NCBI GenBank assembly: GCA_046351235.1
Contig: JAXLYV010000006.1
Span: 62,001-126,000 of the forward strand
Origin: JBBSAT01 sp046351235
Lineage (GTDB): Bacteria > Myxococcota_A > Polyangia > Polyangiales > Sandaracinaceae
DNA length: 64,000 bases
Direction: 5' to 3'
Under the pieces are notes generated by a model. That model was not told the DNA's origin. It worked only from the letters and a program-made list of their open reading frames with translations, and ran no database searches. The translations under genes were made by a program, and so were the position numbers. Below, piece by piece: positions 53,815-64,000 of the stretch (position 1 is its first letter; each line of letters begins with the position of its first letter).

Positions 53815-56649
53815 TCACTCCACCAGCGCGAGCCCCGGCGGCAACGACTCGCCGAGCAGGCGCGCGACTGTGTCCTCGCCGAGGACCGCGACCTCTTCGA
53901 CCATCTTCGCCCAGACCTCGGGCGCGCCGTGCGCGCGCAGGCGGCGCGCCGTCTCGGCGGCGAGCGGCGCGTCCACGTCGCGCGTCCGATCGCCGCTCTT
54001 GCGCGCGAGCATCGTCGCCGCGAACGCCGCGGGCTCCACCTGCTTCCAGTCGAGCGCGAGCACGGCGCCGAGCCAGGCCTGCGCGTGCACGCGCGCCACC
54101 ACCGTGTGCGCCGAGCCGTAGAGCGGCACGCGCGCGCCGATGCGGCCGAGCGCCCAGACGCCGAACGGGCCCTCGCCGTGCTTGGTCACGCGCTCGAGCA
54201 TCCAGCCGCCGATGCGCTCCTTGTGCGCCGCCGAGATCCGCTCGAGCGAGGCCGCGAGGCGCACCATGTCGTCGTAGCCGAGCGCCTTCGGCCCGGCCGG
54301 GCGCGGGCGCGGGCGCGGCGTCGGAGGGTGCAGGTACCAGTCGATCGCCGAGAGCACCTTCTCTTGCTGCGCGTCGTCGAGGCCGCCCGCGACGCGACGC
54401 CAGAGCGTCCACCACTCGCTCCAGTTCTGCGCCTCGGGCGCGAACTGCACGCCCTGCTCGAAGATCGCGAAGAGCTGCTTGGCGCGGAAGTCGTCGAGCG
54501 GATAGCCGACGCCCGGGCGCAGCGTGTAGCCCGCGAGGTTGAACCACACGCGCTCGTGATCGGCCGAGCGACGCCGCCGCTTGACGCCCGCGAGGAGCGC
54601 ACCGAAGAGCTCGCGCAAGAGCGGCATCGGCCACTTCTCGCGGGGGCCGAGGATCTTCTCGAGATCGGCGCGCAAGGTCTTCACCGCCTTGCCCGAATCG
54701 GCCTCGCTCTTGCCGTACACGGCCTCGATCTTCGCGCGCGCCTCGGCGTAGCGCGGGTGCAGCTGCGTCACGCGCGAGGGCGCGAGCTCGCTCTCGTGCT
54801 GGCCGCGCAGCTCGAGCTCGAGCTTCCAGCGCCGGGCCGCGTCGCTCTCGGCGATGCAGCTCACCTCGAGCGTGCCGATCTCGGTGAGCGCCGCCGCGAG
54901 GCGCACGCGCTCCTCGCGCCCCGATCCGGGTCGCTGCGAGGCGCGCGGGCCCTCGAACGAAGGCGGCGCGAGCGAGCTCCGCGGCGCCTCTTCGGCGACG
55001 TCGTCGAGCACCGCCGCGATCGGGGGCAGCTCCCGGAACAGCTCGTCGTCCACGTCGACGATCTCGCCCGGGCGTACGTACGCGGCCTCGCCCGTGCTGG
55101 ACGCGAGCGAGAAGCGCACCGGCTGGCCGAGGCGCAGCGCGAAGGTGCGATCGCGGACGACGACCTCTTCGCCCTCTTCGGCGCCGCGCGGCAAGACGCA
55201 GAGGCCGCGCCGCGCGCCGCCCTCGCCGTCGAGCAAGAGGAAGTACGAGCGGGCCGAGCCGCCGCCGATCTTCATCCCGAGGCCGCGGCGCGCGAGGCCG
55301 TAGAGCGCGGCGCCGCGCGCGACGGCGAGCTCGGGCTCGGCGTTGTCGAGCACGCGGATCGGCGCGCCGCGCCAGCTCGAGAGCACGTCGATCATGCGCT
55401 GCGCGATCGGCGCACCGCGGAAGACGCCGCCGTTCAGCAGCACCGCGTCGGGCAGCGCGAGGCCGTTCACCAGCGCGTCCCCGACCGCGTCCTTGGCGAC
55501 GTCCTGGTGGCGCGAGACGAACGCGGCGACGTGGCGCGTGACCGCGGCGTCGGCGACGTACGGCAAACCGAGCTCGACGATCGCCGTCGCGCGTCTCGAG
55601 GGCCGCGCATCCACGGGAGCGAGCGGGAAGAAGCCGTCGACGATCTGCGTCTCGACGTCGGCGCGCGCGATCTCGGTCGAGAGCGAGCCTCCGACGAGCT
55701 TGCTGCCGCTGCCGAGCACGGTGACCTTCGCACGCTCGGGCGGGCTCTCGCCGAGCAGCGTCTCCTTCGCGCGCCGCGCCTGGACGAGCAGCTGGCTGAA
55801 GCGCGCCGCGGGCAGCTTCGTCTGGAGCTGCTGCTCGGCTCGCTGCGCGAGCGCGAGATCCATGTTGTCCCCGCCGAGCATGAGGTGGTCGCCGACGGCG
55901 ATGCGCGTCAGGCGCGGCCCGCTCTCGCGGTGCTCGACGCGCACGAGCGTGAGGTCGGTCGTCCCGCCGCCGACGTCGACGACGATCGCGAGCTTGGTCT
56001 CGGCCGCGCTCGCGGCGACGTCCTCCTGGCGACCGAGCCAGTCGTAGAAGGCGGCCTGCGGCTCCTCGAGCAAGTGCACCCGCGGGATCCCCGCGCGCTT
56101 GCTCGCCGCGAGCGTCAGCGCGCGCGCCCCCTCGTCGAACGACGCCGGGATCGTGAGCACGACCTCCTGCTCGGCGAGCGGCGCCGTCGGATGCGCGCGA
56201 TCCCAGGCCTCGCGCACGTGCGCGAGGTAGCTCGCGCTCGCATCGACCGGCGAGATCTTCGGCACGCCCTCTTCGGCGCCCCACGGCAGGATCGCCGCCG
56301 TGCGGTCGACCCCGGCGTGCGAGAGCCAGCTCTTGGCGCTCACCACGAGGCGCCCCGGCACCTTCGCGCCCAGCTCGCGCGCGAGCTCGCCGATCACGTA
56401 GGGCGCCGCGCCCTCGGGGATCTCGGGCCGCTCCCACGGCAGGCGCTGCTGCGCCTCGCTCAGCTCGGCACCCGCCGGGTGGTAGCGCAGCGAGTGCAGG
56501 AGCGGCCGCGGCGCGATCTCGCCGGGCGCGATCAGCTGATCGATCTCGAAGATGGCGGGCTTGGCCGTCGGATCGCCCGCGCGCACGTACGCGACGACGG
56601 TGTGCGTCGTGCCGAGATCGATGCCGACGATGAAGCGCGGTTCGGACAA
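53815..56649 (-). CDS. Large Hsp70-family protein
   Basis: A 944-aa protein. The N-terminal 480 residues form an actin-like Hsp70 ATPase: FIVGIDLGTTHTVVAYV (phosphate loop 1), VVDVGGGTTDLTLVRVE (loop 2), HLMLGGDNMDLALAQ, and VLLNGGVFRGAPIAQRMIDV (adenosine motif). The rest is not a DnaK substrate domain: it is a long, mostly helical C-terminus that looks like the DUF3731 proteins fused to Hsp70 in many Proteobacteria and Myxococcota. No DnaJ or GrpE gene is near. The start is TTG; no better ATG exists upstream. Role in proteostasis is inferred. Confidence 0.87.
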   Translation of the reverse strand: MSEPRFIVGIDLGTTHTVVAYVRAGDPTAKPAIFEIDQLIAPGEIAPRPLLHSLRYHPAGAELSEAQQRLPWERPEIPEGAAPYVIGELARELGAKVPGRLVVSAKSWLSHAGVDRTAAILPWGAEEGVPKISPVDASASYLAHVREAWDRAHPTAPLAEQEVVLTIPASFDEGARALTLAASKRAGIPRVHLLEEPQAAFYDWLGRQEDVAASAAETKLAIVVDVGGGTTDLTLVRVEHRESGPRLTRIAVGDHLMLGGDNMDLALAQRAEQQLQTKLPAARFSQLLVQARRAKETLLGESPPERAKVTVLGSGSKLVGGSLSTEIARADVETQIVDGFFPLAPVDARPSRRATAIVELGLPYVADAAVTRHVAAFVSRHQDVAKDAVGDALVNGLALPDAVLLNGGVFRGAPIAQRMIDVLSSWRGAPIRVLDNAEPELAVARGAALYGLARRGLGMKIGGGSARSYFLLLDGEGGARRGLCVLPRGAEEGEEVVVRDRTFALRLGQPVRFSLASSTGEAAYVRPGEIVDVDDELFRELPPIAAVLDDVAEEAPRSSLAPPSFEGPRASQRPGSGREERVRLAAALTEIGTLEVSCIAESDAARRWKLELELRGQHESELAPSRVTQLHPRYAEARAKIEAVYGKSEADSGKAVKTLRADLEKILGPREKWPMPLLRELFGALLAGVKRRRRSADHERVWFNLAGYTLRPGVGYPLDDFRAKQLFAIFEQGVQFAPEAQNWSEWWTLWRRVAGGLDDAQQEKVLSAIDWYLHPPTPRPRPRPAGPKALGYDDMVRLAASLERISAAHKERIGGWMLERVTKHGEGPFGVWALGRIGARVPLYGSAHTVVARVHAQAWLGAVLALDWKQVEPAAFAATMLARKSGDRTRDVDAPLAAETARRLRAHGAPEVWAKMVEEVAVLGEDTVARLLGESLPPGLALVE

Positions 56650-56709
56650 GCGGGCCGCGAGGATATCGCGATCGCTGCGAGCGTCGACTTCTCACCGCGC
56701 CGGGGGCCT

Positions 56710-57324
56710 TCAGGGCGTCGCGGTGTCGCAGCAGGGACACTCGAGCGTGATCACGACGCCGCCGACGCCGGAACGATCGAGACAGCTGCACGACTGACAC
56801 GTCCCCGGGTCCGTGGTGATGGAGCCAGCCGGGGCGTCGGCACAGATCGCAAAGGGCGCAGGCGGGAGCACGCAGACCTCGCGCTCGACCACCTCGCCGG
56901 CGAGGCGCAAGCAGATGCGGTCGGGCGCGCACACCCCTGCGCCACACGGAAGGGAGGGAGCGCAGTCGATGCCGGGCGGGCAGACGACCTCGATGTCGAG
57001 CGCCTCCCAGAAGCCGCCCACGCACTGCATCGGCGGGCCGGGCTCGCAGCAGTGCGTGCCACACGTCACACCGGCTTGGAAACAGGGCTCGCCGGGAACC
57101 GCGACGGTCGGGCAGGCGGGAAGGCCGGTCCAGAATGCGGTGCAGCTCGTGATCGGGCCCGCGTCGACGAGCGCCGCATCGACGAGCGCCGCGTCGCGGC
57201 CCTGGCTGGCGTCGCCGACGAGGACGCTCGCATCGATGCGCTCCACGGGTCGCTCGTGCGCGAGAGCGCAGCCCGAGACGGCGAGGACGACGAGAGAAAG
57301 GGACACGGTGGCACAAGTACGCAT
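56710..57324 (-). CDS. Cys-rich lipoprotein of unknown function
   Basis: A 204-aa exported protein with a lipoprotein signal (VSLSLVVLAVSGC) and a short Asp/Ala linker. The mature part has about 17 cysteines, many paired (CGTHCCEPGP, CAPSLPCGAGVC, CQSCSCLD, LECPCCDTAT), so several disulfides are expected. The motifs do not fit a known module. It diverges from moaC. A GTG directly upstream of the ATG is an alternative start. Confidence 0.72.
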   Translation of the reverse strand: MRTCATVSLSLVVLAVSGCALAHERPVERIDASVLVGDASQGRDAALVDAALVDAGPITSCTAFWTGLPACPTVAVPGEPCFQAGVTCGTHCCEPGPPMQCVGGFWEALDIEVVCPPGIDCAPSLPCGAGVCAPDRICLRLAGEVVEREVCVLPPAPFAICADAPAGSITTDPGTCQSCSCLDRSGVGGVVITLECPCCDTATP

Positions 57325-57386
57325 CACGGGCGGCCGACGTGCAGTCCTCGTGCCGCGCCGCGCGCGATCGGGCAGGATGGGCGTCC

Positions 57387-57890
57387 ATGCCTTCGCGTCG
57401 TGTGCCTCGCCTCACGCATCTGGATGCCCGCGGCGCCGCGCGCATGGTCGACGTGGGCGACAAGGCGGAGACCGAGCGCGAGGCCGTCGCGGAGGCGATC
57501 GTCCGCATGCGCCCTGTGACGCGCGCCGCGCTCGCCAGCGGCCAGACGCCGAAGGGCGACGTGCTCGCTGCCGTGCGCCTCGCGGGGATCGGCGGCGCCA
57601 AGCGCACCTCCGAGCTGATCCCGCTCTGCCACGCGATCCCGATCGACGGCGCGAGCGTGGAGGTCGAGCTCGCGAGCGCCACGACGGTGCGGATCGTGAC
57701 GCGCGTCCGCACCCATGCCCGCACGGGCGTCGAGATGGAGGCGCTCGTGGCTGCGAGCGTCGCGGCCCTCACGCTCTACGACATGCTCAAGGCGATCGAC
57801 CGCGGCATGCGCATCGAGCGCGTGCGTCTGCTCGAGAAGCGCGGCGGCCGCAGCGGGACGTACCGCGCGCGGAAGGAGGCGGCGCGGTGA
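57387..57890 (+). CDS. moaC: Cyclic pyranopterin monophosphate synthase
   Basis: A 167-aa enzyme of molybdenum cofactor biosynthesis that, after MoaA, converts the cyclised GTP product to cyclic pyranopterin monophosphate. Family blocks are intact: LTHLDARGAARMVDVGDKAE, TPKGDVLAAVRLAGIGGAKR, IPLCHAIPIDG, TGVEMEALVAASVAALTLYD, and RLLEKRGGRSG, including the catalytic Lys of the KGD motif and the Asp of YDM. The ATG at 57387 gives the family N-terminus. Its stop overlaps the next gene by 4 nt. Other moa genes are not in the window. Confidence 0.95.
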   Translation: MPSRRVPRLTHLDARGAARMVDVGDKAETEREAVAEAIVRMRPVTRAALASGQTPKGDVLAAVRLAGIGGAKRTSELIPLCHAIPIDGASVEVELASATTVRIVTRVRTHARTGVEMEALVAASVAALTLYDMLKAIDRGMRIERVRLLEKRGGRSGTYRARKEAAR

Positions 57891-58699
57891 GCCGCCTCCG
57901 CTACGGTGCGCTCGCCGAAGCGCTCTGGTCCTTGCGGGCGCCCGTCTACTTCGACGAGCCCACGCCGACCGAGCGCGCGGTACGCTTCCGCCCGGCGCGC
58001 GCCCGCGGAATCGCGCCGCTCTACGACGTCTATCTCCCGCGCACGACGCCCCGCGCGTCGGCGCTGCTCGTCCACGGGGGCGGCTTCACGCTCGGCTCGC
58101 GCACGATGGTGCCCATGCGCTTTCTCGCCTCGCGCCTCGTGCGCTCGGGGATCGCCGTCGCGTGCACCGACTACCGCATGATCTTCCGCGGCGGCCGGAT
58201 CGACGAAGCGGTGGGCGACGTGCACGACGCGCTCGAGCACTTCCGCGCGCACGGCGAGCGCCGCCACGGGCTCGATCCCGCGCGCCTCGGCATGGTGGGG
58301 CTCTCGGCCGGCGGCACGCTGGCGATGCTCGTCGCCGCGAGCGCTCCCGTGCATCGCCTCGCGTGCGCCTTCGGCCTCTACGAGCTCGACCACCTCGAGG
58401 GCGGCCTCGCCTCGATCGTGCCGCGCCTCCTGTTCCGCTCACCCGATCGCTCGCTCTGGCACGCGCGCTCGCCGCGCCACGCGCCGCAGCCGAGCGCGCC
58501 CACGCTGCTCCTGCACGGCACGGCGGATGGGCTCGTGCCGGTTCGGCAGGCCGAGGCGCTGGCCGCGCACCGGCGTGCGCTGGGCCTACCGACCTCGCTC
58601 GTCGTCTACCCGGGCGCGCCGCACGGCTTCTTCCAGCGCGACTGCCCCGAGGCGCACGCGGGCGCCGACGCGATCGCCGCGCACCTCACGAGCGCTTGA
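57887..58699 (+). CDS. Alpha/beta-hydrolase, acetyl-esterase-like
   Basis: A 270-aa hydrolase. LLVHGGGFTLGSRTMVP is the HGGG oxyanion motif of the hormone-sensitive lipase group, GLSAGGTLAMLV the nucleophile elbow, and HGTADGLVP with PGAPHGFFQ hold the acid and the His. The GTG start overlaps the moaC TGA and follows GGAAGGAGG with 7-nt spacing, so it is translated with moaC. A link to molybdopterin synthesis is not evident. Its 3' end overlaps the converging flippase gene by 14 nt. Confidence 0.87.
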   Translation: MSRLRYGALAEALWSLRAPVYFDEPTPTERAVRFRPARARGIAPLYDVYLPRTTPRASALLVHGGGFTLGSRTMVPMRFLASRLVRSGIAVACTDYRMIFRGGRIDEAVGDVHDALEHFRAHGERRHGLDPARLGMVGLSAGGTLAMLVAASAPVHRLACAFGLYELDHLEGGLASIVPRLLFRSPDRSLWHARSPRHAPQPSAPTLLLHGTADGLVPVRQAEALAAHRRALGLPTSLVVYPGAPHGFFQRDCPEAHAGADAIAAHLTSA

Positions 58700-60203
58700 G
58701 CAAGCGCCGCACGAGCGCCACGTCGGCCGGGCCGAGCTCGGCGCTGAGGGCCAGCACCAGTAGGGACGCGAGCGCACCGAGGACGAGCGCGCCGAGCGAG
58801 TCGAGCCGGCCCGTGTGCGGCATCGCGCGCGCGACGGCGAACCCGGCCGCGCCCGCGAGCGCGCCGCGCACGAAGGTCGAGACCGGCAGCGCGCCCGCGC
58901 CGAAGCGCCGCACGACGAGCGCGAGCACGATCGCCATCGACACGAGACAGCCGGCCGCCGAGCCGAGCGCCACCGCGACGCGCATCGGACCGCCCAGGCC
59001 CGCGCTCTCGATCCCCAGCCAGCCGACGGCCAAGAGCACGACGAGCCCCGTCGTCGCCGAGAGCGCGACCACCACGGGCGAGCCGTCGCCGGAGATCGCC
59101 GTCGAGCCGACGACGAAGAGGGTGAAGGCGACCTGCGCGAGCGCCAGCACCGTGAGCGCGTCGCCGGCAGCCGCGTAGCGCGCGTCGAGCAGCACGCGGA
59201 TCGCCGCATCGCCCCCGCCGCTCGTCGGTACCGCGACGAGCACGAGCGCGATCGTCGCGAAGCGCAGCGCCCCGCGCACCGCCACGCGCGCGCCCTCTTG
59301 GTCGCCGAGCGTGCGCGCGCGCGCGACGGTCGGGAAGAGCACGAGCGTCACGGCGAGGATCAGCTGGTAAGGCACGAACGCCACCGACTGCGCCGCGCGG
59401 TAGAGGCCGGCCTCGGTGCTCGCGCGCTCGGCGGCTGCCTCGGCGAGCGTGCCCGCCTCCATCGCGAGCGCCGCGACCTGCGACTTGAGCAGCTCGACGT
59501 CGAGCTGCAAGAGCCCGTTGAGCGCCAGCTGATGGAGCGCGATGGCCACGAAGAAGCCGAGCCAGGCGCTGCGGGAGCCCTGGCTGCCCGCGCGGCCCGT
59601 CCCCGCGATCCCGAGCCCGACGAACGCGACCACGAGCCCCGCGATCGCGAAGCCCGTGGCCGTGCCGAGCGCGCTCGCGGTCAGCGCGGCGCCGAGGACG
59701 ATGCACGTGGCGCGCACCGTGGTGAAGGCGCCGTCGAGGCTCGCCTGCCGCGAGAAGCGCTGCAGGCCGTTCAGGTGCCCGATGGCCGTCGCGTAGATCG
59801 CGTAGCCGAGCGGCAAGACCGCCAGCACGCGCAGGAGCGGCGTGATGGCCGGGTCGTGAAGCAGGCCCACCGCGATCGGCTCGGCGAGCACGGCGAGCGC
59901 GAGGGCCAGAAGCCCTCCCGCGGCGAGGGACATCTCGAGCGAGCGACGGAGGCTCTCGGGCGCGCTCTCGCCGGTCGCCTCGGACGTGTGCTTGCTGGCG
60001 GTCTGCACGCACGCCTGGGTGAGCGCGTTCGTGAGGATGGCCAGGAGCGCCGTCGCCGCGGCATACAGGCCGAACTCGGCGGGCGAGCGCAGGACGCGCG
60101 GCAACACGAGCTGGATCACGAGCCCCGCGAGCACGAACCAGCCCTTGGCGGCCGTCATCAGGGCCACGCCACGCGCACTGCTCGCTCGTTCCGCCGTCGT
60201 CAC
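58686..60203 (-). CDS. Polysaccharide flippase of the MOP superfamily
   Basis: A 505-aa polytopic protein with 12-14 hydrophobic helices. The start (ALMTAAKGWFVLAGLVIQLV, LRSPAEFGLYAAATALLAIL) fits the Wzx/RfbX-type flippases that move lipid-linked sugar repeat units across the inner membrane. The GTG start follows SerThr-rich codons. No glycosyltransferase genes are adjacent, so the polymer is unknown. It diverges from the K+ channel gene, 56 nt away. Confidence 0.82.
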   Translation of the reverse strand: MTTAERASSARGVALMTAAKGWFVLAGLVIQLVLPRVLRSPAEFGLYAAATALLAILTNALTQACVQTASKHTSEATGESAPESLRRSLEMSLAAGGLLALALAVLAEPIAVGLLHDPAITPLLRVLAVLPLGYAIYATAIGHLNGLQRFSRQASLDGAFTTVRATCIVLGAALTASALGTATGFAIAGLVVAFVGLGIAGTGRAGSQGSRSAWLGFFVAIALHQLALNGLLQLDVELLKSQVAALAMEAGTLAEAAAERASTEAGLYRAAQSVAFVPYQLILAVTLVLFPTVARARTLGDQEGARVAVRGALRFATIALVLVAVPTSGGGDAAIRVLLDARYAAAGDALTVLALAQVAFTLFVVGSTAISGDGSPVVVALSATTGLVVLLAVGWLGIESAGLGGPMRVAVALGSAAGCLVSMAIVLALVVRRFGAGALPVSTFVRGALAGAAGFAVARAMPHTGRLDSLGALVLGALASLLVLALSAELGPADVALVRRLLKRS

Positions 60204-60259
60204 GGGTCTATCGAACGCTCTCTGTTGAATCGCGCGAAGCTCTCCCCGACACTGCCGGC

Positions 60260-61339
60260 GTGAGCGCCCGAGCCGAGCGTACCCGCGAGCAGCAGAGCCT
60301 CCTGCGCAATCGCCTCGTGCTCGCGACCTTCTGGCTCCTCGGCGTCATCTTCGTCGGCGCCGCCGGCTTCGACGTCATCGGCGGCGGGGATTGGTCGTTC
60401 GGGGACTGCATCTACTTCACCATCATCACGCTCTCGACGGTCGGGTACTCGCACACCCTGACCGGTTTCGACAGTCACCCGTACGCGCGACTGTGGACGG
60501 TGGGCCTCATCGTGCTCGGGTCCGGCACGCTCGTCTATTTCGTCTCGACCATCACGGCCTTCATCGTCGAGGGCGACCTCGGCGGCGCGCTCCGGAGAAA
60601 TCGCATGAAGCAGCTCCTCTCGCACCTGCGCGACCACATCATCATCTGTGGCGCGGGGACGACGGGCATCCACGTGATCGAAGAGCTCGTGCACTCGCAC
60701 GTGCGCTTCTGCGTGATCGACACGAACGAGGCGAGGCTGCTCGAGCTCGCCGAGCGCTTCGGCGAGGCGAAGTTTCCCTACGTGGTGGGCGATGCGGCCG
60801 ACGACGAGTCGCTGCGCGCAGCGGGGGTCGAGCACGCGCAAGGCGTCGTCGCCGCGCTCTCGGAGGACAAGGACAACCTCTTCGTCACGATCACCGCTTC
60901 GGCGCTGAACCCCAAGGCGCGCATCGTGGCCAAGGCGATCGAGGTGAGCTCGCGCGCGAAGATGATCCGCGCTGGCGCCAAGGCCGTGGTCTCGCCGACG
61001 CAGATCGGCGGCCTGCGCCTCGCGTCGGAGGCGATCCGCCCGACGGTCGTGGAGTTCATCGACCTGATGCTCCGCGACCCGAAGCAGAACCTGCGCATCG
61101 AGGAGGTCGCGATCCCCGAGTCGAGCACGCTCGTGGGCGCGGCGCTCAAGGACACGAACATCCGGCGCGAGTCGAAGGTGCTCGTGATCGCCGTGCGCTT
61201 GCGGGACGGGCGCTACGAGTACAACCCGCAGCCCGAGTTCGAGCTCGAGTCGGGCGCCACGCTCATCGTGCTGGCCGAGACGGCCGAGATGGCGCGCCTA
61301 CGCGACGGCGTGGCCAGCGGGCGCATCGCGCGCGCCTGA
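60260..61339 (+). CDS. Potassium channel with RCK (TrkA-N/C) domains
   Basis: A 359-aa inner-membrane protein. Two helices bracket a pore loop with the K+ selectivity filter TLSTVGYS (about residues 58-65). A cytosolic RCK module follows: IIICGAGTTGIHVIEELV nucleotide-binding loop, FPYVVGDAADDESLRAAGVE and a C-terminal TrkA-C part (EVAIPESSTLVGAALKDTNI). This is the two-helix plus RCK layout of MthK-type channels gated by Ca2+ or nucleotides. GTG start. It converges with the kinase gene at 61348. Confidence 0.92.
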   Translation: MSARAERTREQQSLLRNRLVLATFWLLGVIFVGAAGFDVIGGGDWSFGDCIYFTIITLSTVGYSHTLTGFDSHPYARLWTVGLIVLGSGTLVYFVSTITAFIVEGDLGGALRRNRMKQLLSHLRDHIIICGAGTTGIHVIEELVHSHVRFCVIDTNEARLLELAERFGEAKFPYVVGDAADDESLRAAGVEHAQGVVAALSEDKDNLFVTITASALNPKARIVAKAIEVSSRAKMIRAGAKAVVSPTQIGGLRLASEAIRPTVVEFIDLMLRDPKQNLRIEEVAIPESSTLVGAALKDTNIRRESKVLVIAVRLRDGRYEYNPQPEFELESGATLIVLAETAEMARLRDGVASGRIARA

Positions 61340-61347
61340 GCACGGCG

Positions 61348-62952
<1,605 letters not shown>

Positions 62953-62983
62953 GAAGTCCGCGTCCGCGCGCTATGCTCCACCC

Positions 62984-63586
62984 GTGGTTCGGGCTCGCAC
63001 CGGCGTCCGTTACGCGTTCCTGGCGCTTTCGTGCGCGCTGTCCAGTGCTTGCGGCGCGAGCGCGGTGCCCGTGGTGCGCCCGCGCGCCGAGGCCCTCCCG
63101 GTCTCCGAGAACCAGCAAGGCCATCCCGACCCCGGCGCTGCGACGGAATCGGGTGCGTCGATGTCGTCCGATGTGGCCCTCGTCGAGCAGCCGTCGATCG
63201 CCGGCGTCTATCTCTGGTGCCAGATGCCGAGCGGCCGGGCGTGTCAGCTCGCCGCGGCCGCGCTCGGCACCGGGCCGAAAGATGCGTCCGGCTTGCCACC
63301 GAGCGTGCTCAACGTCGAAGACCTCGAGAACGACTGCGCCGAGCCGACGATCGCCGAGATCTCGCAGCGGCTGACCGGCGCCTTCGCCACGCTGGGCTCG
63401 GGCTGGCGCGACCAGACCGGGAGCTACCTCGACAGCTCGCTCCTCGCCGACATGTACTCGGCGGCCGGCTGCATCAACGACGCCGACTCGACGCAGCCGA
63501 TCGCGAAGATCTCGGCCGGCTCGGCCGGCTCGCCGCGCTACTACCTCGTGCGCGTGTGGGACGGCGGCGGCGGGACGTTCTATTGA
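62984..63586 (+). CDS. Lipoprotein of unknown function
   Basis: A 200-aa exported protein. I chose the GTG at 62984 (VVRARTGVRYAFLALSCALS, ending SSAC) because it places a lipoprotein signal at the N-terminus and keeps a promoter gap from the divergent kinase; an ATG at 62951 in frame would add 11 residues and overlap the kinase start. The body has several Cys (YLWCQMPSGRACQLA, ENDCAEP, AAGCIND) and no known family. Its stop overlaps the TTG of the following radical SAM gene. Confidence 0.65.
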   Translation: MVRARTGVRYAFLALSCALSSACGASAVPVVRPRAEALPVSENQQGHPDPGAATESGASMSSDVALVEQPSIAGVYLWCQMPSGRACQLAAAALGTGPKDASGLPPSVLNVEDLENDCAEPTIAEISQRLTGAFATLGSGWRDQTGSYLDSSLLADMYSAAGCINDADSTQPIAKISAGSAGSPRYYLVRVWDGGGGTFY

Positions 63587-64000
63587 GCGAGACGACGCGG
63601 GAGACCGTGGCGGCGGAGATCGTGCGTACCGTCGCCTCCGAGCCCGGGGGCAACGTCCGCTACGTCGTGCGCCTCGCGGACGGCGCCGAGGTGGAGGCGG
63701 TCGTCTACCGCGGCGACACGGCGTGCCTGTCGACGCAGGTCGGCTGCGGCGTGCGCTGTCCGTTCTGTGCGTCCGGCGCGAACGGCCTCTCGCGCAGCGT
63801 CACGGTCGACGAGTCGATGGCGGTGCTCGCGCTGCTCGAGGCGCGCCACGCGATCGCGCGGGTCACGCTCTCGGGCAGCGGCGAGCCGCTCCACGCGAAC
63901 GAGACGACGCGCGAGGTGGTGCGGCGCTGCCACGCGCGCAAGACCCCCGCCTCGATCACGACGAGCGGAGGCCCCTTGCCGCGCCTCGAGGGCTGGCTCT
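63583..64000 (+). CDS. RlmN-like radical SAM enzyme, N-terminal part (cut by window end)
   Basis: 139 codons are visible. CLSTQVGCGVRCPFCASGAN carries the CxxxCxxC motif that binds the radical SAM 4Fe-4S cluster, in the same sequence context as RlmN/Cfr (CVSSQVGC, CSFCSTG). The later TLSGSGEPL takes the place of FMGMGEPL in RlmN, so it is a divergent relative and may methylate an RNA other than 23S A2503. The TTG start overlaps the lipoprotein TGA; a GTG at 63607 is an alternative. The methyl-carrying Cys lies beyond the window. Confidence 0.78.
   Translation, partial: MSETTRETVAAEIVRTVASEPGGNVRYVVRLADGAEVEAVVYRGDTACLSTQVGCGVRCPFCASGANGLSRSVTVDESMAVLALLEARHAIARVTLSGSGEPLHANETTREVVRRCHARKTPASITTSGGPLPRLEGWL

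Overview
The window is very GC-rich, densely coded bacterial chromosome. It carries two Hanks-type Ser/Thr kinases (one with an AgmX/PglI-like C-terminus), a MopE-type Asp/Cys-repeat lipoprotein, an RCC1 propeller lipoprotein and many lipoproteins whose Cys is followed by Asp/Ala/Gly linkers. That set points to Myxococcota, probably a Sandaracinus-like member of the Polyangia. This placement is inference from gene style, not from a marker gene. No rRNA, tRNA, integrase or transposase was recognised.

Region 0-14 kb is housekeeping and metabolism: the 5' part of nth; RCC1 and small lipoproteins; a CopD-like membrane protein; an ArsR regulator translationally coupled to an AHSA1/SRPBCC protein; a GntR/FadR regulator coupled to a fatty-acid hydroxylase, with a clear FadR-type operator; a PHP metallohydrolase lipoprotein; and aguB plus aguA, which together convert agmatine to putrescine. 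A compact minus-strand cluster (DUF3052-like protein, lipoprotein, coiled-coil membrane protein, tesB) closes it.

Region 14.2-17.8 kb is a lower-GC three-gene operon: a secreted M64-like zinc peptidase and two related lipoproteins. A fragment resembling the start of a Ser/Thr kinase gene lies at its left edge and a headless lipoprotein gene at its right edge, as expected of an insertion or replacement.

Region 18-45 kb returns to native composition: a lipoprotein, a Ser/Thr kinase, a BRCT protein flanked by 27-bp direct repeats, argG, a 32-aa membrane microprotein, a methyltransferase, a lipid-hydrolase lipoprotein, the MopE-like protein, a GH92 glycosidase, lspA, SUI1, a dienelactone hydrolase, a MocR/PPOX divergent pair, a RibD-type deaminase and an FHA protein fused to a CpaF-like ATPase that has lost its nucleotide-binding motifs.

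Region 45.4-53.8 kb is the accessory hot spot. Two repeat systems flank an unrecognised 276-aa gene: three tandem copies of an 85-bp unit, and seven 14-bp near-palindromes spaced 41-43 bp. Next to them is a lower-GC, tightly coupled four-gene operon: N6-adenine-type DNA methylase, a protein with two GHKL ATPase domains, a receiver-domain protein without an HTH, and a ComEC-like MBL-fold hydrolase. I know no named system with this composition; it is the best candidate here for an undescribed, possibly defensive, system. A 5'-truncated Rpn-family nuclease gene follows.

Region 53.8-64 kb is ordinary: a large Hsp70-family protein, a lipoprotein, moaC coupled to an esterase, a polysaccharide flippase, a K+ channel with RCK domains, a second Ser/Thr kinase, a lipoprotein and the start of an RlmN-like radical SAM gene cut by the window end.
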